This document shows, in pieces, positions 43,501 through 52,974 of a DNA stretch of 64,000 nucleotides. The translations under genes were made by a program, and so were the position numbers. Each line of letters opens with the position of its first letter. The first letter of the stretch is position 1. The stretch covers positions 1 through 64,000 of the forward strand of contig QXJR01000007.1 in assembly GCA_020975725.1 (NCBI GenBank), written 5' to 3'. The stretch is from Picocystis sp. L7 (lineage: Eukaryota; Chlorophyta; Picocystophyceae; Picocystales; Picocystaceae). The notes beneath the pieces are model-generated. The model had not been told where the DNA came from and ran no database searches. It saw only the letters and a program-made list of their open reading frames with translations.

Positions 43501-45555
43501 CTCAACGTCAGCGAAACCAGCCGGCAGCGCATGTGCGGCAACGCCTTCCCCATGGGTTGGATTGCACACATGTTACACCGATGGCTGAACAACACACGGA
43601 CGCTTCGACTGCTAGCCGGCCGCAGTCCCGCTGGGACTGTGTGTGGGTCAATCGCGTCTATTACAGATCAACAATCAGCGCAATCGTTGCGTACAGGTCT
43701 TACTGGTCAGTTACCTCCCATACTGGACAGAATTCGCGTCGCCGCTAAAGCGGATCCTGACTACCAGAAATTACTGGACGCACCGCCGGAGGGCACAACT
43801 GTTCGCGAAGGATTACTGTTCGATCAATCGACAAACGCTCAACCAGTTTTGGTGGTACCAGCAGATAACGCTCTACGACAGGAGTTGCTGCACATGGTAC
43901 ACGATCATCGACACTTTGGATCAGCCCGTACGCTCGCAGACGCCAAGCGACATTTCACCTGGACTGGGATTCGATCGCACATCGAGCACTTTGTCGCTCG
44001 CTGTCCTGCCTGTCAGCTTCAGAAACCAGGTAACCGGTTACGACACATACCACTCTGTCCTGAGATGAGGTTTTACCCTTACCCATTCCACACAGTGGTG
44101 CTGGACATGGTGGAGAACTTGCCCCTTACAGTTCTGGGTCACAACGCAGTGCTGACAGTAGTGGACAGATTTACCAAATATGCTATCTATATACCCATCC
44201 ATTCCACCTGGAGTGCTCATAGACAAGCTCAATGTCTCATGGACAATTTAATTTACAGGTTTCACACACCTGTGCATATCCATACAGATAATGGACCGGC
44301 TTATCGAGCGCTGTTCCAAGCATTCTGCGCAGCGTTGGGTGCCCGTCATGTTACGGGGACACCGTATCACTCGCAGTCACAAGGTGGTGCTGAACGGCAA
44401 CATCGTACGCTGCTGCAGACCCTCCGAACAACTTGTGCTGACAAACATCATTGGGATCAGTACTTGCAAGCAGCAGCACATGCATATAATGATACCGTGC
44501 ATGATGCTACCAAGCACTCCCCTTTTGAGCTACTGTACGGCTGCCAATCCAGGTTACCATGGCACCTTCAACTACCCAGAAGGGATGGAACTGCTGATAA
44601 TCAAACGGTCACAACTTTTGACAGGAGAGTTACAACCTTGCTGGAACAACACCGCACGGTGTATCAGGCTGTGCAGGAGAATCTGTTGAAGGCTGCACAG
44701 AAAGTGGCTGAAGCAACTGCGCACCGACCGAAGAAGGTCTTTGCTGTGGGTGACAAGGTAAAAGTTCAGTATGGGCTCAAGGGACCCACTGACAAACACA
44801 AATTGGACCCTTACTTTGTAGGTCCTTACCTCATCAAGAAAGTGCTGAAGAATGGAGCCTACCAACTGGACCTACCACCAGGCTCTTCCTTTTCAGACCG
44901 TATCCATGCCAACAGATTGGAACATTGGGTAGATTCAGATCTTACTCTCTTCCCCATGGACGAGCATACGCAGCCTGCTACGGCGCCGCTACCGGATAGT
45001 GCAGCCATGCAAAATGAAGCCGCCGCTTATCGTATTCGACGATACTTGTTACGGGACTACTCTGTATTTCCTACGCGCCCCGTACGTTACTGGATTGAAA
45101 GCAACCTGGCCGATGCATCGCAACGCTTCTTTTGGGTGGATGAAACTTCCACCCTGCTGGAGGAATTCTTACCGCTCGAAGAAAACAATGGATGTATACC
45201 TGAGCAGGGCATCAGCCCAACTAATTATGATGCTGTCAGGACACACAAGAAAACAGTATACCTCCAATCGCCAGAACCTGTAATGGTGAACACCTGGACT
45301 TACGCGAAACTGCCGTACCAAACCCGACGCAGGCCCAAAGTGACTATGCCAGTAAACCTGCTTGGCTGTGTGGTACAGGAGTTCTTCCACATGGGAGATC
45401 ACAAATCTGCATACTATCAGGGAGTGGTGACCAACGACAGTGGAGGACAATTGGAAGTAATGTGGACAGATGGAAAGACAGAATCGTACAGCGAGCAGCA
45501 GGTCAAGGGTATGCTCTACGATCCTGTGGCCTATGTCTATGACTTTCAGCTATGA
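40570..45555 (+). CDS. Ty3-D Pol: protease, RT, RNase H, C5-methyltransferase, integrase
   Basis: One open frame of ~1,660 codons. Protease: YLDTLASYCF (~40,759), FDCILGATFC. Reverse transcriptase: VPKKDGGWRVVFDYR, MPMGAANAPAMFQR, VYMDDILVHS (YMDD at 41,869-41,880). RNase H: ETDASDVGMGA (~42,325) to GPDYLSRH. C5-cytosine methyltransferase, ~42,713-43,590: CILDLCAGMGTTLRAL (I), GVPCQPFSRAN (IV, catalytic Cys), ILECMPFA (VI-like Glu), QARVRLCW (VIII), CPTLMASERSHSD, RPLTISERERLVGMQ (IX), CGNAFPMGW (X). Integrase: HHCC finger (~43,890-44,020), D-D-E core with [12 protein letters not shown] and [19 protein letters not shown] ([11 protein letters not shown]), then a ~200-residue extension ending YDPVAYVYDF. 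The methyltransferase could mark the element's own cDNA or nearby host DNA; this is inference. Confidence 0.95.
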   Translation: MKTLRPVTTVAGTEPGAKPAAAPVTKDGNPVCLHSLSNDRPRHEFLAAETYFGNKPHKVRTQAYLDTLASYCFISERLFKELQQADPKGLSWQYTTTAFNYSVAVGQQVHTAPVIKARFSIDGFQSSIDFGVAPLETFDCILGATFCHKHLTALDWQNHRMVLQNNHGTKFTVYGDHQFIASRKLDLIVPRSEARKAVKKPGCLLLMIQPVDKTPELISEDSDFGSMHSQVSDEWPLDDAHRQRLDDLLNKQYKHLFEPRTELPPERVPGETFKIQVEEGATPQYRNYYRLSPQQQTALKELVTEYVEAGKMDLCAGSSWGAPVILVPKKDGGWRVVFDYRLLNNVTIKDRYPLPRIDDYLQNLRGAKYFSSLDALDGFHQIRMHPDDIDKTAVVTPFGSFVWKVMPMGAANAPAMFQRMMNRVFGHLLYLKVYMDDILVHSETVEEHFKHLEEFFATCDRADIRLKRSKCHFFMSTLEWIGFRIRNGQLACTDHLLSKIKQFPRPRTQRENMAFLGLCQFYMRFVPRYAERAAPLTELNQAALKHGFASYWKEPQEDAYQELIKALTTTPVLALFDEDRPIRVETDASDVGMGAALMQQDQQGNWHPVEFWSKKFNTAQQNYHPAEKETCAILYALQHWRQLLFGQHFTVITDNKASQFIGTKATEQLSPREMRWIEKRAYFAPFKVEYRPGTENVGPDYLSRHSAKVNDTDTYCILDLCAGMGTTLRALEHAIPESSNITLDYIAVEENQDCRSVIARVFHQVRLARPGLFTRKDIFRYGDDVTALAHRRKLPQVHLLIAGVPCQPFSRANTDPSKPPLGLYDTRELFTAVAKIYERLRSPDYILECMPFAAHLKTHLDKIAHWFGEPICEDLSKYCAQARVRLCWTSLPPLKHEPEHRGATPMTWQDCLEPGSKVPLDALNRPRLKCPTLMASERSHSDRSRSTWVHDQDGTLRPLTISERERLVGMQVGDTAALNVSETSRQRMCGNAFPMGWIAHMLHRWLNNTRTLRLLAGRSPAGTVCGSIASITDQQSAQSLRTGLTGQLPPILDRIRVAAKADPDYQKLLDAPPEGTTVREGLLFDQSTNAQPVLVVPADNALRQELLHMVHDHRHFGSARTLADAKRHFTWTGIRSHIEHFVARCPACQLQKPGNRLRHIPLCPEMRFYPYPFHTVVLDMVENLPLTVLGHNAVLTVVDRFTKYAIYIPIHSTWSAHRQAQCLMDNLIYRFHTPVHIHTDNGPAYRALFQAFCAALGARHVTGTPYHSQSQGGAERQHRTLLQTLRTTCADKHHWDQYLQAAAHAYNDTVHDATKHSPFELLYGCQSRLPWHLQLPRRDGTADNQTVTTFDRRVTTLLEQHRTVYQAVQENLLKAAQKVAEATAHRPKKVFAVGDKVKVQYGLKGPTDKHKLDPYFVGPYLIKKVLKNGAYQLDLPPGSSFSDRIHANRLEHWVDSDLTLFPMDEHTQPATAPLPDSAAMQNEAAAYRIRRYLLRDYSVFPTRPVRYWIESNLADASQRFFWVDETSTLLEEFLPLEENNGCIPEQGISPTNYDAVRTHKKTVYLQSPEPVMVNTWTYAKLPYQTRRRPKVTMPVNLLGCVVQEFFHMGDHKSAYYQGVVTNDSGGQLEVMWTDGKTESYSEQQVKGMLYDPVAYVYDFQL
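42713..43590 (+). other. C5-cytosine methyltransferase domain within Ty3-D pol
   Basis: About 290 residues lie between the end of RNase H and the integrase linker. The order of motifs I, IV, VI, VIII, IX and X is that of the C5-methyltransferase family (AdoMet-dependent transfer of methyl to carbon 5 of cytosine). The target-recognition part between VIII and IX is short (~60-70 residues), as in compact eukaryotic or bacterial enzymes. Closest family (Dnmt3-like, DCM-like or other) cannot be set without a tree. The same domain, in the same slot, is present in Ty3-A, Ty3-B and Ty3-C. Confidence 0.9.
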
Positions 45556-45582
45556 TGAGCTGAATGCCAGGAGCCGGGAGAG

Positions 45583-46227
45583 TGTTACGCCGGGTAAGCC
45601 TGACTCCTTTGAAGCCATGCTCTTCTTTGTACCACTAGCAGTTAGACACAAGACCCCAACTGCTGATCCGTTCATTGGACATCCCCCCGGACTAATCTCT
45701 CGATTAGTCGACGAATTGACCGGGAGAACCGGGACTGAAAGGGACCTAGCAACGGGCGAATCTTTCGGAATCTTTCAAGGGACAACGAAGGGTGAGGATG
45801 TTGTCCGAATAGATTCGGTGAATCACAAGCTCAGTGCTGGACCGTCCGATTGGGACGCGGGGTCCACGTGACCTCCAGCAACCGCTGGTTTGAGAGGGAG
45901 CTCCGCTTGGAGCGCTCCCTCCTATGGTGGCCCTTAGGGGAGCCATCCTTGCCTTGAAATAGAGAGAACTTGCTTGACCATCGAGAGCCACGGCGCCTCT
46001 CCCACGAGCTTGGCGCGCCATTTTCACACGCCAACTGCTCTTGAAGACCACCGGAAGCTTTCTCGCGGTGTCCCTCTTGCTAGGGAGCCGAAGAACCCCC
46101 CCTTCGTGAGAACAAGGAAGGAATAGCTTCAAGGCCCAACCGGCCTCTCCCACCTTCGCCCGTGGAAGGTCGAAGCTCATCAGAGCAAAACGTGTGTAAA
46201 AGTGCTCCTCACGGACGCTTTGTAACA
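45583..46227 (+). mobile_element. Ty3-D 3' LTR
   Basis: Same length (645 bp) and, as far as I can read, the same sequence as 38,616-39,260. Followed by the ATGTC target duplication. Confidence 0.95.
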
Positions 46228-46232
46228 ATGTC

Positions 46233-46503
46233 GAAGGAACAGCTGAACAAGCCGTGAGGCTGTGGCGGCTTTGACTGTGGGTATGTAAACTGTCATTTTG
46301 GTAAATTTGTCCACTATCACAAAGACAGAGTCGTAGCCTGTGAATGTAAGTGGTAGATCTGTTGTCAAGTCACAATACACGTCTGTGAACGGACCGGTGG
46401 GGGTGGGCATGCGTTGCAGTAAATGAGATTTGCGCTTGTACGATAGTTTTGCAAGTTGGCATGCTCTGCAGTTTTCCACGTAGTGCTGCACATCGCGTCC
46501 CAT
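46233..46503 (-). pseudogene. Ty3-A integrase, proximal part
   Basis: Shows the end of the integrase zinc finger (YVENCRACQLAKLSYKRK) and the first part of the catalytic core (FTDVYCDLTTDLP, VIVDKFTKMTVYIP). Cut by the Ty3-D insertion at 46,232. Confidence 0.82.
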
Positions 46504-46560
46504 TCCTGGCCATATGTACTATCGTTTCATCAGTTCCAACATCCTTTTCTGTCCAGGATG

Positions 46561-49044
46561 TCATGCAGTGGGTAAGTCATGATTAATGTACATCAGATGC
46601 TTCCGGAGACTTGAATCGTTCGGAACGGCGATACGTCCTTCCACTGTTTGTAAACCTAAGGAGTCATCGTAGTCTGCATCATTAGCTGCAGCGTGAAGTA
46701 GGCGTTGATGCAATTCGTCTGACACAACATAGCTGTCGATTGCTTGTGCCAACTGGACATTGTCACACGCGTCGTCAACCCGAGTACTCGTTTGGGATCT
46801 AATTGTGTAAAACTGAATAGTGGTAGGCCCACTATGAAGTACCCACCTTGGTATAAGATGTTTAAGAAGGAACTGAACTGGTACGACATTACCGAGAAAG
46901 CGTTGCTTTTGTTCTTGGGTTCCCATCAACGAATTGGCTGATGATAGCCCAATCAATTTTGCTTTCTCGTCCAGTGTCATGGGGCGTTGCTTCATGGATT
47001 GGGTAGTATCGTGTACCAACATTGTTTTGTTTCTGTCACTGTACGTGTGGGAGGATGCCATTAACGTTGCGGACTTTCGGCGGGGGAGGCCATTTGCATC
47101 CAATTGAGGAACTGCGTTCAACAAACAATCAATCCAAAGTGGTGCTATTTCAACGCAGGTTCTGCGGATTTGCTCGTTATCAAGCTTGATATTTGTCCAC
47201 AGCCAACGGATACGTCTTTGTGCCATATATTGATCGAGGTGATGTACCTGTGGCTTACATTGTAACATGGAGTTGATAACTTGCAAGTCATCTTTCAATT
47301 GATCAGCAAACGGTACGCACTCGATTGCAAAGTACTGTGGCTGTATCAATTGAATGATTTCTGCAGTTTGTGTGAAACATTGTCTAGAATCTTGTAAACC
47401 TTTTGCTGTGTGTCTCGCTGCACGTGAGAAAGGTTGGCACGGCACTCTTGCAAACAGGAAGTGTATGTGTGGTAGCTCCTGTTGTTTGGCGTCGGAGATT
47501 GTTGTTCCAAAGCAGTTGACGTTATCTACCGATCCCAGAAATGTATGCGGTCTTAATTTCTGCACCTGAGCGAATGCTGATTTTAAAGAGTTGGCTGCTG
47601 CTAAATCTTGTTCAACAGCATAGTACGCGACTCGTTTATAATCGGGCAATTCTGCGGCAAGCGCATGAAGTATGGTGCCTGTACCTCCGGCACATAGTTC
47701 CAGCACGGTGAGCGTTGGGTACGTGTTCCATCTGGAAATAGCATCGGCGACGATGTTTCTGGTGCCTAGTTCATATTGAGGAGTGTAATCAAATTGTGAT
47801 AGGATATCAATCCAGCCTTGTTCCACTCGTGTCAATTGTTCAGCCTTTTTGGTCTTCAAATATTGTATGGCAATGTGGTCGGTGAACAATTGGAAGTATT
47901 GACCCTGCAGGTAGAATTTCCATTTACGGAAACAAGAAATCATAGCAAGAGTCTCCTTTCCGGTTGTCGAATATCGGCGCTGTGCAAGATTCAACACTTG
48001 AGAATGAAATGCTACTGGATGCCAATTCTTGCCATGTAACTGTGACAAGCATCCTCCAAGGGCATGGTTGCTGGCATCCGTGTGGACTCTGATTGGTTCG
48101 TCTGGATCAAAGATGCGGACGATAGGTGGATCTCCATGTAGAAACACATCCTTCAATCTCACAAAAGCTTGCTGTTGCTCACTGTCCCAACACCATTGCT
48201 CTTCCTTCTTGGTGAGTTTGGTTATTGGCGCGGCGATACGTGCGAACTGCTGTATTAGCTGCCGATAGAATCCCACGAGTCCAAGAAATGATCGGGCCTG
48301 GCTGATGGATTGCGGCGGTTGTACATTGCGTATTGCTTCTAGTAGGTGTTGGGCAGGTGTGAGAGTGCCATCCTGGCTTGTGTATCCCAGAAACTCTACT
48401 TCTGTTTGGCAGTAGTATGCCTTACTGCTTTTCAAGCGTATGTGATGTTGTTGGCAAATTTTAAAGAAACGCTGGATACTGCGTACGTGCGATGCGTAAT
48501 CGGCAGTATGCACCAAGCAATCATCTAAATAAACCTTCAAAGTAGACCATTGATACACTAATTCTGAAAATTCATGATTGACAAACCTTTGAAAGGTGGC
48601 AGGAGCATTGCATAAACCCATGGGCATGACTACCCATTCAAAATGCCCAAATGGTGTAGTGACTACTATTTTGGCAATGTCTTCTTCCCGAATTCTCATG
48701 TGGTAGTAGCCATCTTGTAGGTCAAAGGTGGAGTAAATTCGGCTGCCATATAGTGTGTCAAAGAGTTCCTGACTGCAAAGTATCGAATTACGATCCTTCA
48801 CTGTGATTGTACTGAGCGCTCGGAAGTCGAATACAATTCGCCACTGTCCCGGTGTCTTTTTTGGAATGAGCATCATCGGGGCTGCGAACGGCGATTTGCT
48901 CGATCGAAGAAACCCGGCGTTCAGAAATTTGGACAGCAATTGTCTGGCTTCCTCCTGCATTTTTGCAAATATAGGGTAATAGTTTCGATGCGGAACTGTC
49001 GATCCTGGTTGTAATTCAATCCGATGATTGAAGTCTGGCCGCAC
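46561..49044 (-). pseudogene. Ty3-A reverse transcriptase, RNase H and C5-methyltransferase
   Basis: 827 open codons. Reverse transcriptase: MLIPKKTPGQWRIVFDFR, YSTFDLQDGYYHM, MPMGLCNAPATFQRF, KVYLDDCLVHT. RNase H: HTDASNHALGGCL, YSTTGKETLAM. The methyltransferase follows directly: TVLELCAGGTGTILHAL (I, ~47,690), RVPCQPFSRAA (IV, ~47,430), AIECVPFADQ (VI-like), QRRIRWLW (VIII), SATLMASSHTYSDRNK, RPMTLDEKAKLIGL (IX), RFLGNVVPVQF (X, ~46,890). Sequence differs widely from the Ty3-C/D version, though the domain order is the same, so this is a separate, divergent lineage. Part of a broken element. Confidence 0.9.
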
Positions 49045-49112
49045 CAGTGGTACATCATCACTCTCCCATTCCTTGAAAAAAAACTATACTCTTCCTTTAG
49101 TTTTTCAATTTG

Positions 49113-49931
49113 CTAGAGCGCGCTATCTCGATCGTCAATGCTGCATCCTCGGTAGTCGTGTACGGTACCAGGTATTGGGTCACTGTCGCCTGTCCTATCA
49201 TTAGAAGTCTTCTTGGTAGTGTCGGAGACCAGCTGTGCTTGTTCAAACAGGGGTCTTAGGCCCTCTCGTCTACAATCCTTCACTTGCGCCCTGATCTCTT
49301 CAATGTTATGGAGTATGTTACAAGTAGGATGATGTTGCTTGGAACCCGGTCTTCCATGGATTCCCACTGGCCTGCCCTTGAACCAGCCTGTAGCAAAGTT
49401 ACGATAGGTGTCTAGTACCACACGATGCTGTTGCATCCATAACTTACCCACCAGAAGGTCGTACGTGGGCGCTTCTGGCAATACGGAACAGCAAACGGAT
49501 GTCCTCACTCCGTTTATCATATTGATGGTTAAGCGTACAGCATACGTCCTTCGTTCATCAGCGGAGTCGGCGATGCGATATCTCACGTTTTGGGCGACCA
49601 CAGGACAGATGCCAAATTGTTGTTCGTAGCGGGTGAGCCACTTCTTGCTGATGAAATTGTGGGATGCTCCCGTGTCCCAAAGAACCTGCAGCTCTAAGGA
49701 TCCTTTGCCGTCGGGTGAAAGGGCTTGACCGACGGTAGTGAAGTAGCGGCAATGCTCCAGAGTATCGATCCTGTTGGGGTCACCGGTAGGTGCCACAGGA
49801 GCGGTAGTGGTGGATTTCTGGCGCTGCACATGGAATGATTGTAGAATATGGATTGTTTGACCATGTTGGCTCGAAGAGTCCATGTTGGGAGTGGAATCCG
49901 GATTGCTTTGCTCTGTCTGTCCACCACTCAA
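49113..49931 (-). pseudogene. Ty3-A protease region
   Basis: Contains a retropepsin-type active site, VLWDTGASHNFISKKW, and a second block (TYDLLVGKLWMQQHRV) typical of Ty3 proteases. The N-terminal ~70 residues are a linker from gag. Cuts the polyprotein. Part of a broken element. Confidence 0.85.
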
Positions 49932-50063
49932 TGAGACAGAGCTTGATCGTTTTCCGATACATCTTCCTCATCACAGCGAAGATGTTCCATAAGTTGGTCT
50001 GAAATATCCATATCCATAAAGTAGCAGCTGTTTGGCTCATTGTCTTGCTGTGAGTCGTCCTGG

Positions 50064-51480
50064 TTATCGGCGATGTGAGTCTCGTTCTCTATGAAATGGG
50101 GACTGAAAGTGTTCTTGTTTGTTCTCCATCAATTCTTTCTCTCCTGCCATTACCTTCCTCAAGGGACAGTCACGGGCAATATGATCGCTTGAAAGGCAGA
50201 CCACAGCTTGCTTCATCTTGCAAAGGCACAAGTTCAATTCTCTTGCTTGTTTGATCTGATCAGGGGTAAGTATCTTATGCAAGAAGCGTTGACGAAAGGA
50301 AAGTTGTCGCTTGGTGAAGTCTTCAATTTCCTGGTCCTGCACCGTCGCATGGACCACTTGAGTTCTGGGAACGCCGTCCGTGGTCTATGAGGGTTGCTTC
50401 TCGCGACTAAAGGCCATTCTTTGCTTGCTTTGTTGCTCTGGCTTCCATATCGCTTGCGCAGCTTGGACGATACGAGCAATCGGCATCTCGGTAAGAATCG
50501 CTAACGTCGTGCGATCCGTTTCGAGGGCCTTGCCCATAAAGGCTGTATGAAGTTGTTGCAATATATATCGCTGCAAGCCGGTGAGGAACTGAAGTTGTTT
50601 TCTATCGTCGTGGAGCTGGGCTCTAGGCTCTTGCCCGAAATGTTTGAGAACTGCCTGGTAACCATCGAGACGGGTTGCGAAATCTTGTGGGGATTCGTCC
50701 GGGGGCTACCACACTCGTTGGATATCCACGGGTGTCTTGGTTATAGGTTCCTCGGCTAGGTGGAATTTGGCGAGCTGCTGAAAGAAATCATGGAGGCTGT
50801 GGAATTGAGTAGAGGCAAAGTGTTCTTGGTTGTTTGCCCACTCCTAATATTTCCCTGCTAATCCTTCGGTGAGTATTGTCGCGAGTGTTTCCATCTCATT
50901 CCACTTTTGTTTCATCCCAAAGGCTTTTCATTGCCCTTTGAGAGTAACAATCTCGAGGGCTGTGACCTCTTGACCACTTTCCACATTAAATTTCTTGGGT
51001 TGTTCTGGTTTGTACTTCCCAACTCTTGCCGCAATTTGTTGCAAACCCAGGGAAGCACGTGAAGAATTCGGTGTATTTTGGCTTCGAAATCCAGTAGGGT
51101 TAGAAGGGGGTTTAGATGGGGGCTGGACTCCAACTGGTGCCGGTTCTGCACCCAACTGTGTTGGGATTGAATCCAAGACAGGGATAGACCCCATCTTGGA
51201 GCTCCAACGGACATGTGGCGTCCGAAACGTTTCGAAATGGCGAAGGAGTTGGTCCAACGTCGAACGAGGCGCTGAAGTGTGCTGCTCTTGAGATTCAAAC
51301 TGCGTGTGAAGCTACTCTAAACGGTCTTGAAAAGTCGTGACGACATGATCCACCGTTTCCTTGTGATTGTTGACCTCGTCCATGGAGGCGAATGTGCGGG
51401 TTTGGCTACTTGCACCTTCTTTGCCGGGGAGATTTGCTGGTTTCGCCTTGGGAGCAATTTAGTCCAATGATTCCAAGGGT
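50064..51480 (-). pseudogene. Ty3-A gag region
   Basis: Several open segments with a Cys/His-rich end (VVCLSSDHIARDCPLRK, zinc-knuckle-like) near 50,170-50,230 and a basic, Pro-rich N-terminal part near 50,930-51,300. It lies between protease and the 5' LTR, as gag should. Broken in several places, and sequence similarity to the Ty3-C/D gag is not evident by eye. Confidence 0.65.
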
Positions 51481-51498
51481 GTCCATTTAGTTTTATAT

Positions 51499-52158
51499 TG
51501 TGGTGCTGCCCACGGTTTCTACCACAAGGGTTGCGTTTCGGTGGGGCCACAAGGGGGTTCCGTGGTAGGCCTTCTTGGAGGTAAGGAGGATGTCTCCTCA
51601 GGACGAAAGAGTTCTCGTGCGAGCCTTGCCAAGGAAAGGCAAGCTTGCACGTGGGATCCGGACTTGAGTCTAGCGGAGTGTCGAAGTGGAGCACGGCTAG
51701 TCAAGTCAAGATGGATCTGATTTCTATTTCAAGGTTTGGTGTGAGGTCCAAATTGGTCTCACACAGGGGGATGGTCTTATCATACCTTATCCGCTTCGAG
51801 CGGATCGTGTTCAAGATCCCCTGGCGATTTTTGTGCTCCCTCGGACGGTGGAGCCCAGCCGACCTGACCGAGGAGGTTGACTGGGGCACTCCTGGCCGTT
51901 CGATCCTCTCCAGTGATCGAACCCCTAGATCCGTTTTGTACGGGTAGGGTTCCTGGCTAATAGGGAACGCCCCGCCCCAACCATCCACACAAGTAGGTAA
52001 CCCCGATCCCCCTTCCTTGGGATACATCGCTGGGGACAGTAAGGGGGAAAGGAGGCTCCTAATTGGGGGTCCAAAGCTACTGATCCCTTACAGTCCCATT
52101 TGTATGGGTCATAGTGTTTCGATCTAAGTTAACATGTGACGAGGCAAGGGGAGTCACA
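51499..52158 (-). mobile_element. Ty3-A 5' LTR
   Basis: 660 bp with ends TGTGGTG..GTCACA, followed by the target duplication CTTTG at 52,159-52,163. Only a few sites differ from 36,106-37,304. Confidence 0.92.
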
Positions 52159-52480
52159 CTTTGGCTAAAGAACCTGTTGACTGACTTAACTTCTGGTGCA
52201 GTTAAGCAACAGTTCAAAATGTTTTGTGACAACCAAGCCTATATCAAGATTGCACAGAGCTCAGGGTCCATGGTCAGGACCAAGCACATTGATGTGGCAC
52301 ACCACTTTGTCCGGGAGCGAGTGCTCTTTGGGGAAGTGAACTTCCAGTATTGTGACACATCCAAAATGCTTGCTGATTTTCAAACAAAACCTAGTAAAGT
52401 CCAGCCTTTCTGGAAATGCATCACTGGAATTGGAGTCATGAGCTCTCCAGGTTGGTGCACCTCTGTGCAGCCCACAGAAT
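52159..52480 (+). pseudogene. Copia RNase H, right part beyond Ty3-A
   Basis: Carries the C-terminal Copia RNase H blocks FCDNQAYIKIAQ, RTKHIDVAHHFVRERV and TSKMLADFQTKPSK. It directly follows the Ty3-A target duplication and precedes the right Copia LTR. Confidence 0.88.
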
Positions 52481-52498
52481 GACCCTGAGTGGGAGTAT

Positions 52499-52788
52499 TG
52501 AGAGACCTGGGTCGAGGGATCCCCCTGTGGGAGTTTCTTCTCCTAATAGAGAAGAAAGTCTATCGTGCAGGCAAACAGGGACGATGGTCCCCAACGGACC
52601 GGTTGGTAGCGGGCTCTCGATAGGTCGCACGAATGCGACCTCGGATACTTAACATGCATGAGTTAATAGATCGATTACACGCTCAAAAGCCGCCACCATG
52701 CACCCCCGCCATCAAGACGCTCGTCCATTGGATCCATCGGCCGAACTCTGTCGGTTCAGACCGACCCACCAGCCCAAGGGAATCCTCA
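52499..52788 (+). mobile_element. Copia 3' LTR
   Basis: TGAGAGACC to AATCCTCA, pairing with 31,761-32,051; about 5% different by eye. Confidence 0.88.
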
Positions 52789-52799
52789 CATATTTGAAG

Positions 52800-52974
52800 A
52801 TCAATTGTTTTTATCAATTCAGGTAAATAAAAGGGGGGTGTTCTCTAGAGACCCTATTTGGTAACCCACTGGTGCCCATACCAGTAAGTAGGGTCCCCTC
52901 TTCGCCTGATACTCCAAACAGGTCTGGTTCTAAAATAGACTCGATGGGTGCCCAGAGATAGTAAAGGTATGCAA
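52800..52974 (-). mobile_element. LTR fragment related to the 36,228 solo LTR
   Basis: Reversed, it begins TGTTGCATACCTTTACTATC and continues with GGGCACCCATCGAGTC, parallel to the start of the solo LTR at 36,228. It breaks off near the right Copia LTR. The following ~190 bp contain no gene. Confidence 0.65.

Larger units (their letters stand above)
38616..46227 (+). mobile_element. Ty3-D: intact-looking Ty3/gypsy element with C5-methyltransferase domain
   Basis: Two 645-bp LTRs (38,616-39,260 and 45,583-46,227) appear identical on reading and have TGTTAC..GTAACA ends. The 5-bp duplication ATGTC lies at 38,611-38,615 and 46,228-46,232. Gag (39,308-40,573) and pol (~40,570-45,555) are long open frames with no obvious break. 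A polypurine tract (GAGCCGGGAGAG, 45,571-45,582) precedes the 3' LTR. The element is inserted in the integrase region of Ty3-A. Identical LTRs mean a very recent insertion. Confidence 0.95.
36106..52158 (-). mobile_element. Ty3-A: Ty3/gypsy element with divergent C5-methyltransferase domain
   Basis: LTRs at 36,106-37,304 (contains a 536-bp solo LTR) and 51,499-52,158 (660 bp), ends TGTGGTG..GTCACA, with a perfect 5-bp target duplication CTTTG at 36,101-36,105 and 52,159-52,163. Minus-strand internal region: gag (~51,480-50,060), protease (49,931-49,113), reverse transcriptase, RNase H and methyltransferase (49,044-46,561), integrase (46,503-46,233, then 38,610-37,433 beyond Ty3-D). By eye the LTRs differ at only a few sites outside the solo LTR (well under 1%), so the insertion is young. 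It is interrupted by Ty3-D and has several breaks. Confidence 0.92.
31761..52788 (+). mobile_element. Copia element split by nested insertions
   Basis: Left LTR 31,761-32,051 and right LTR 52,499-52,788 (each ~290 bp, both ending GGGAATCCTCA) bound a Ty1/Copia element in plus orientation: gag, protease, integrase, reverse transcriptase and RNase H, the order diagnostic of Copia. Ty3-A is inserted in the RNase H region at 36,106-52,158 with a CTTTG target duplication, and Copia sequence resumes beyond it. By eye the two LTRs differ at about 14-15 of 290 sites (~5%), so it is the oldest member of the stack. The coding region has a few breaks besides the insertion. Confidence 0.9.
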
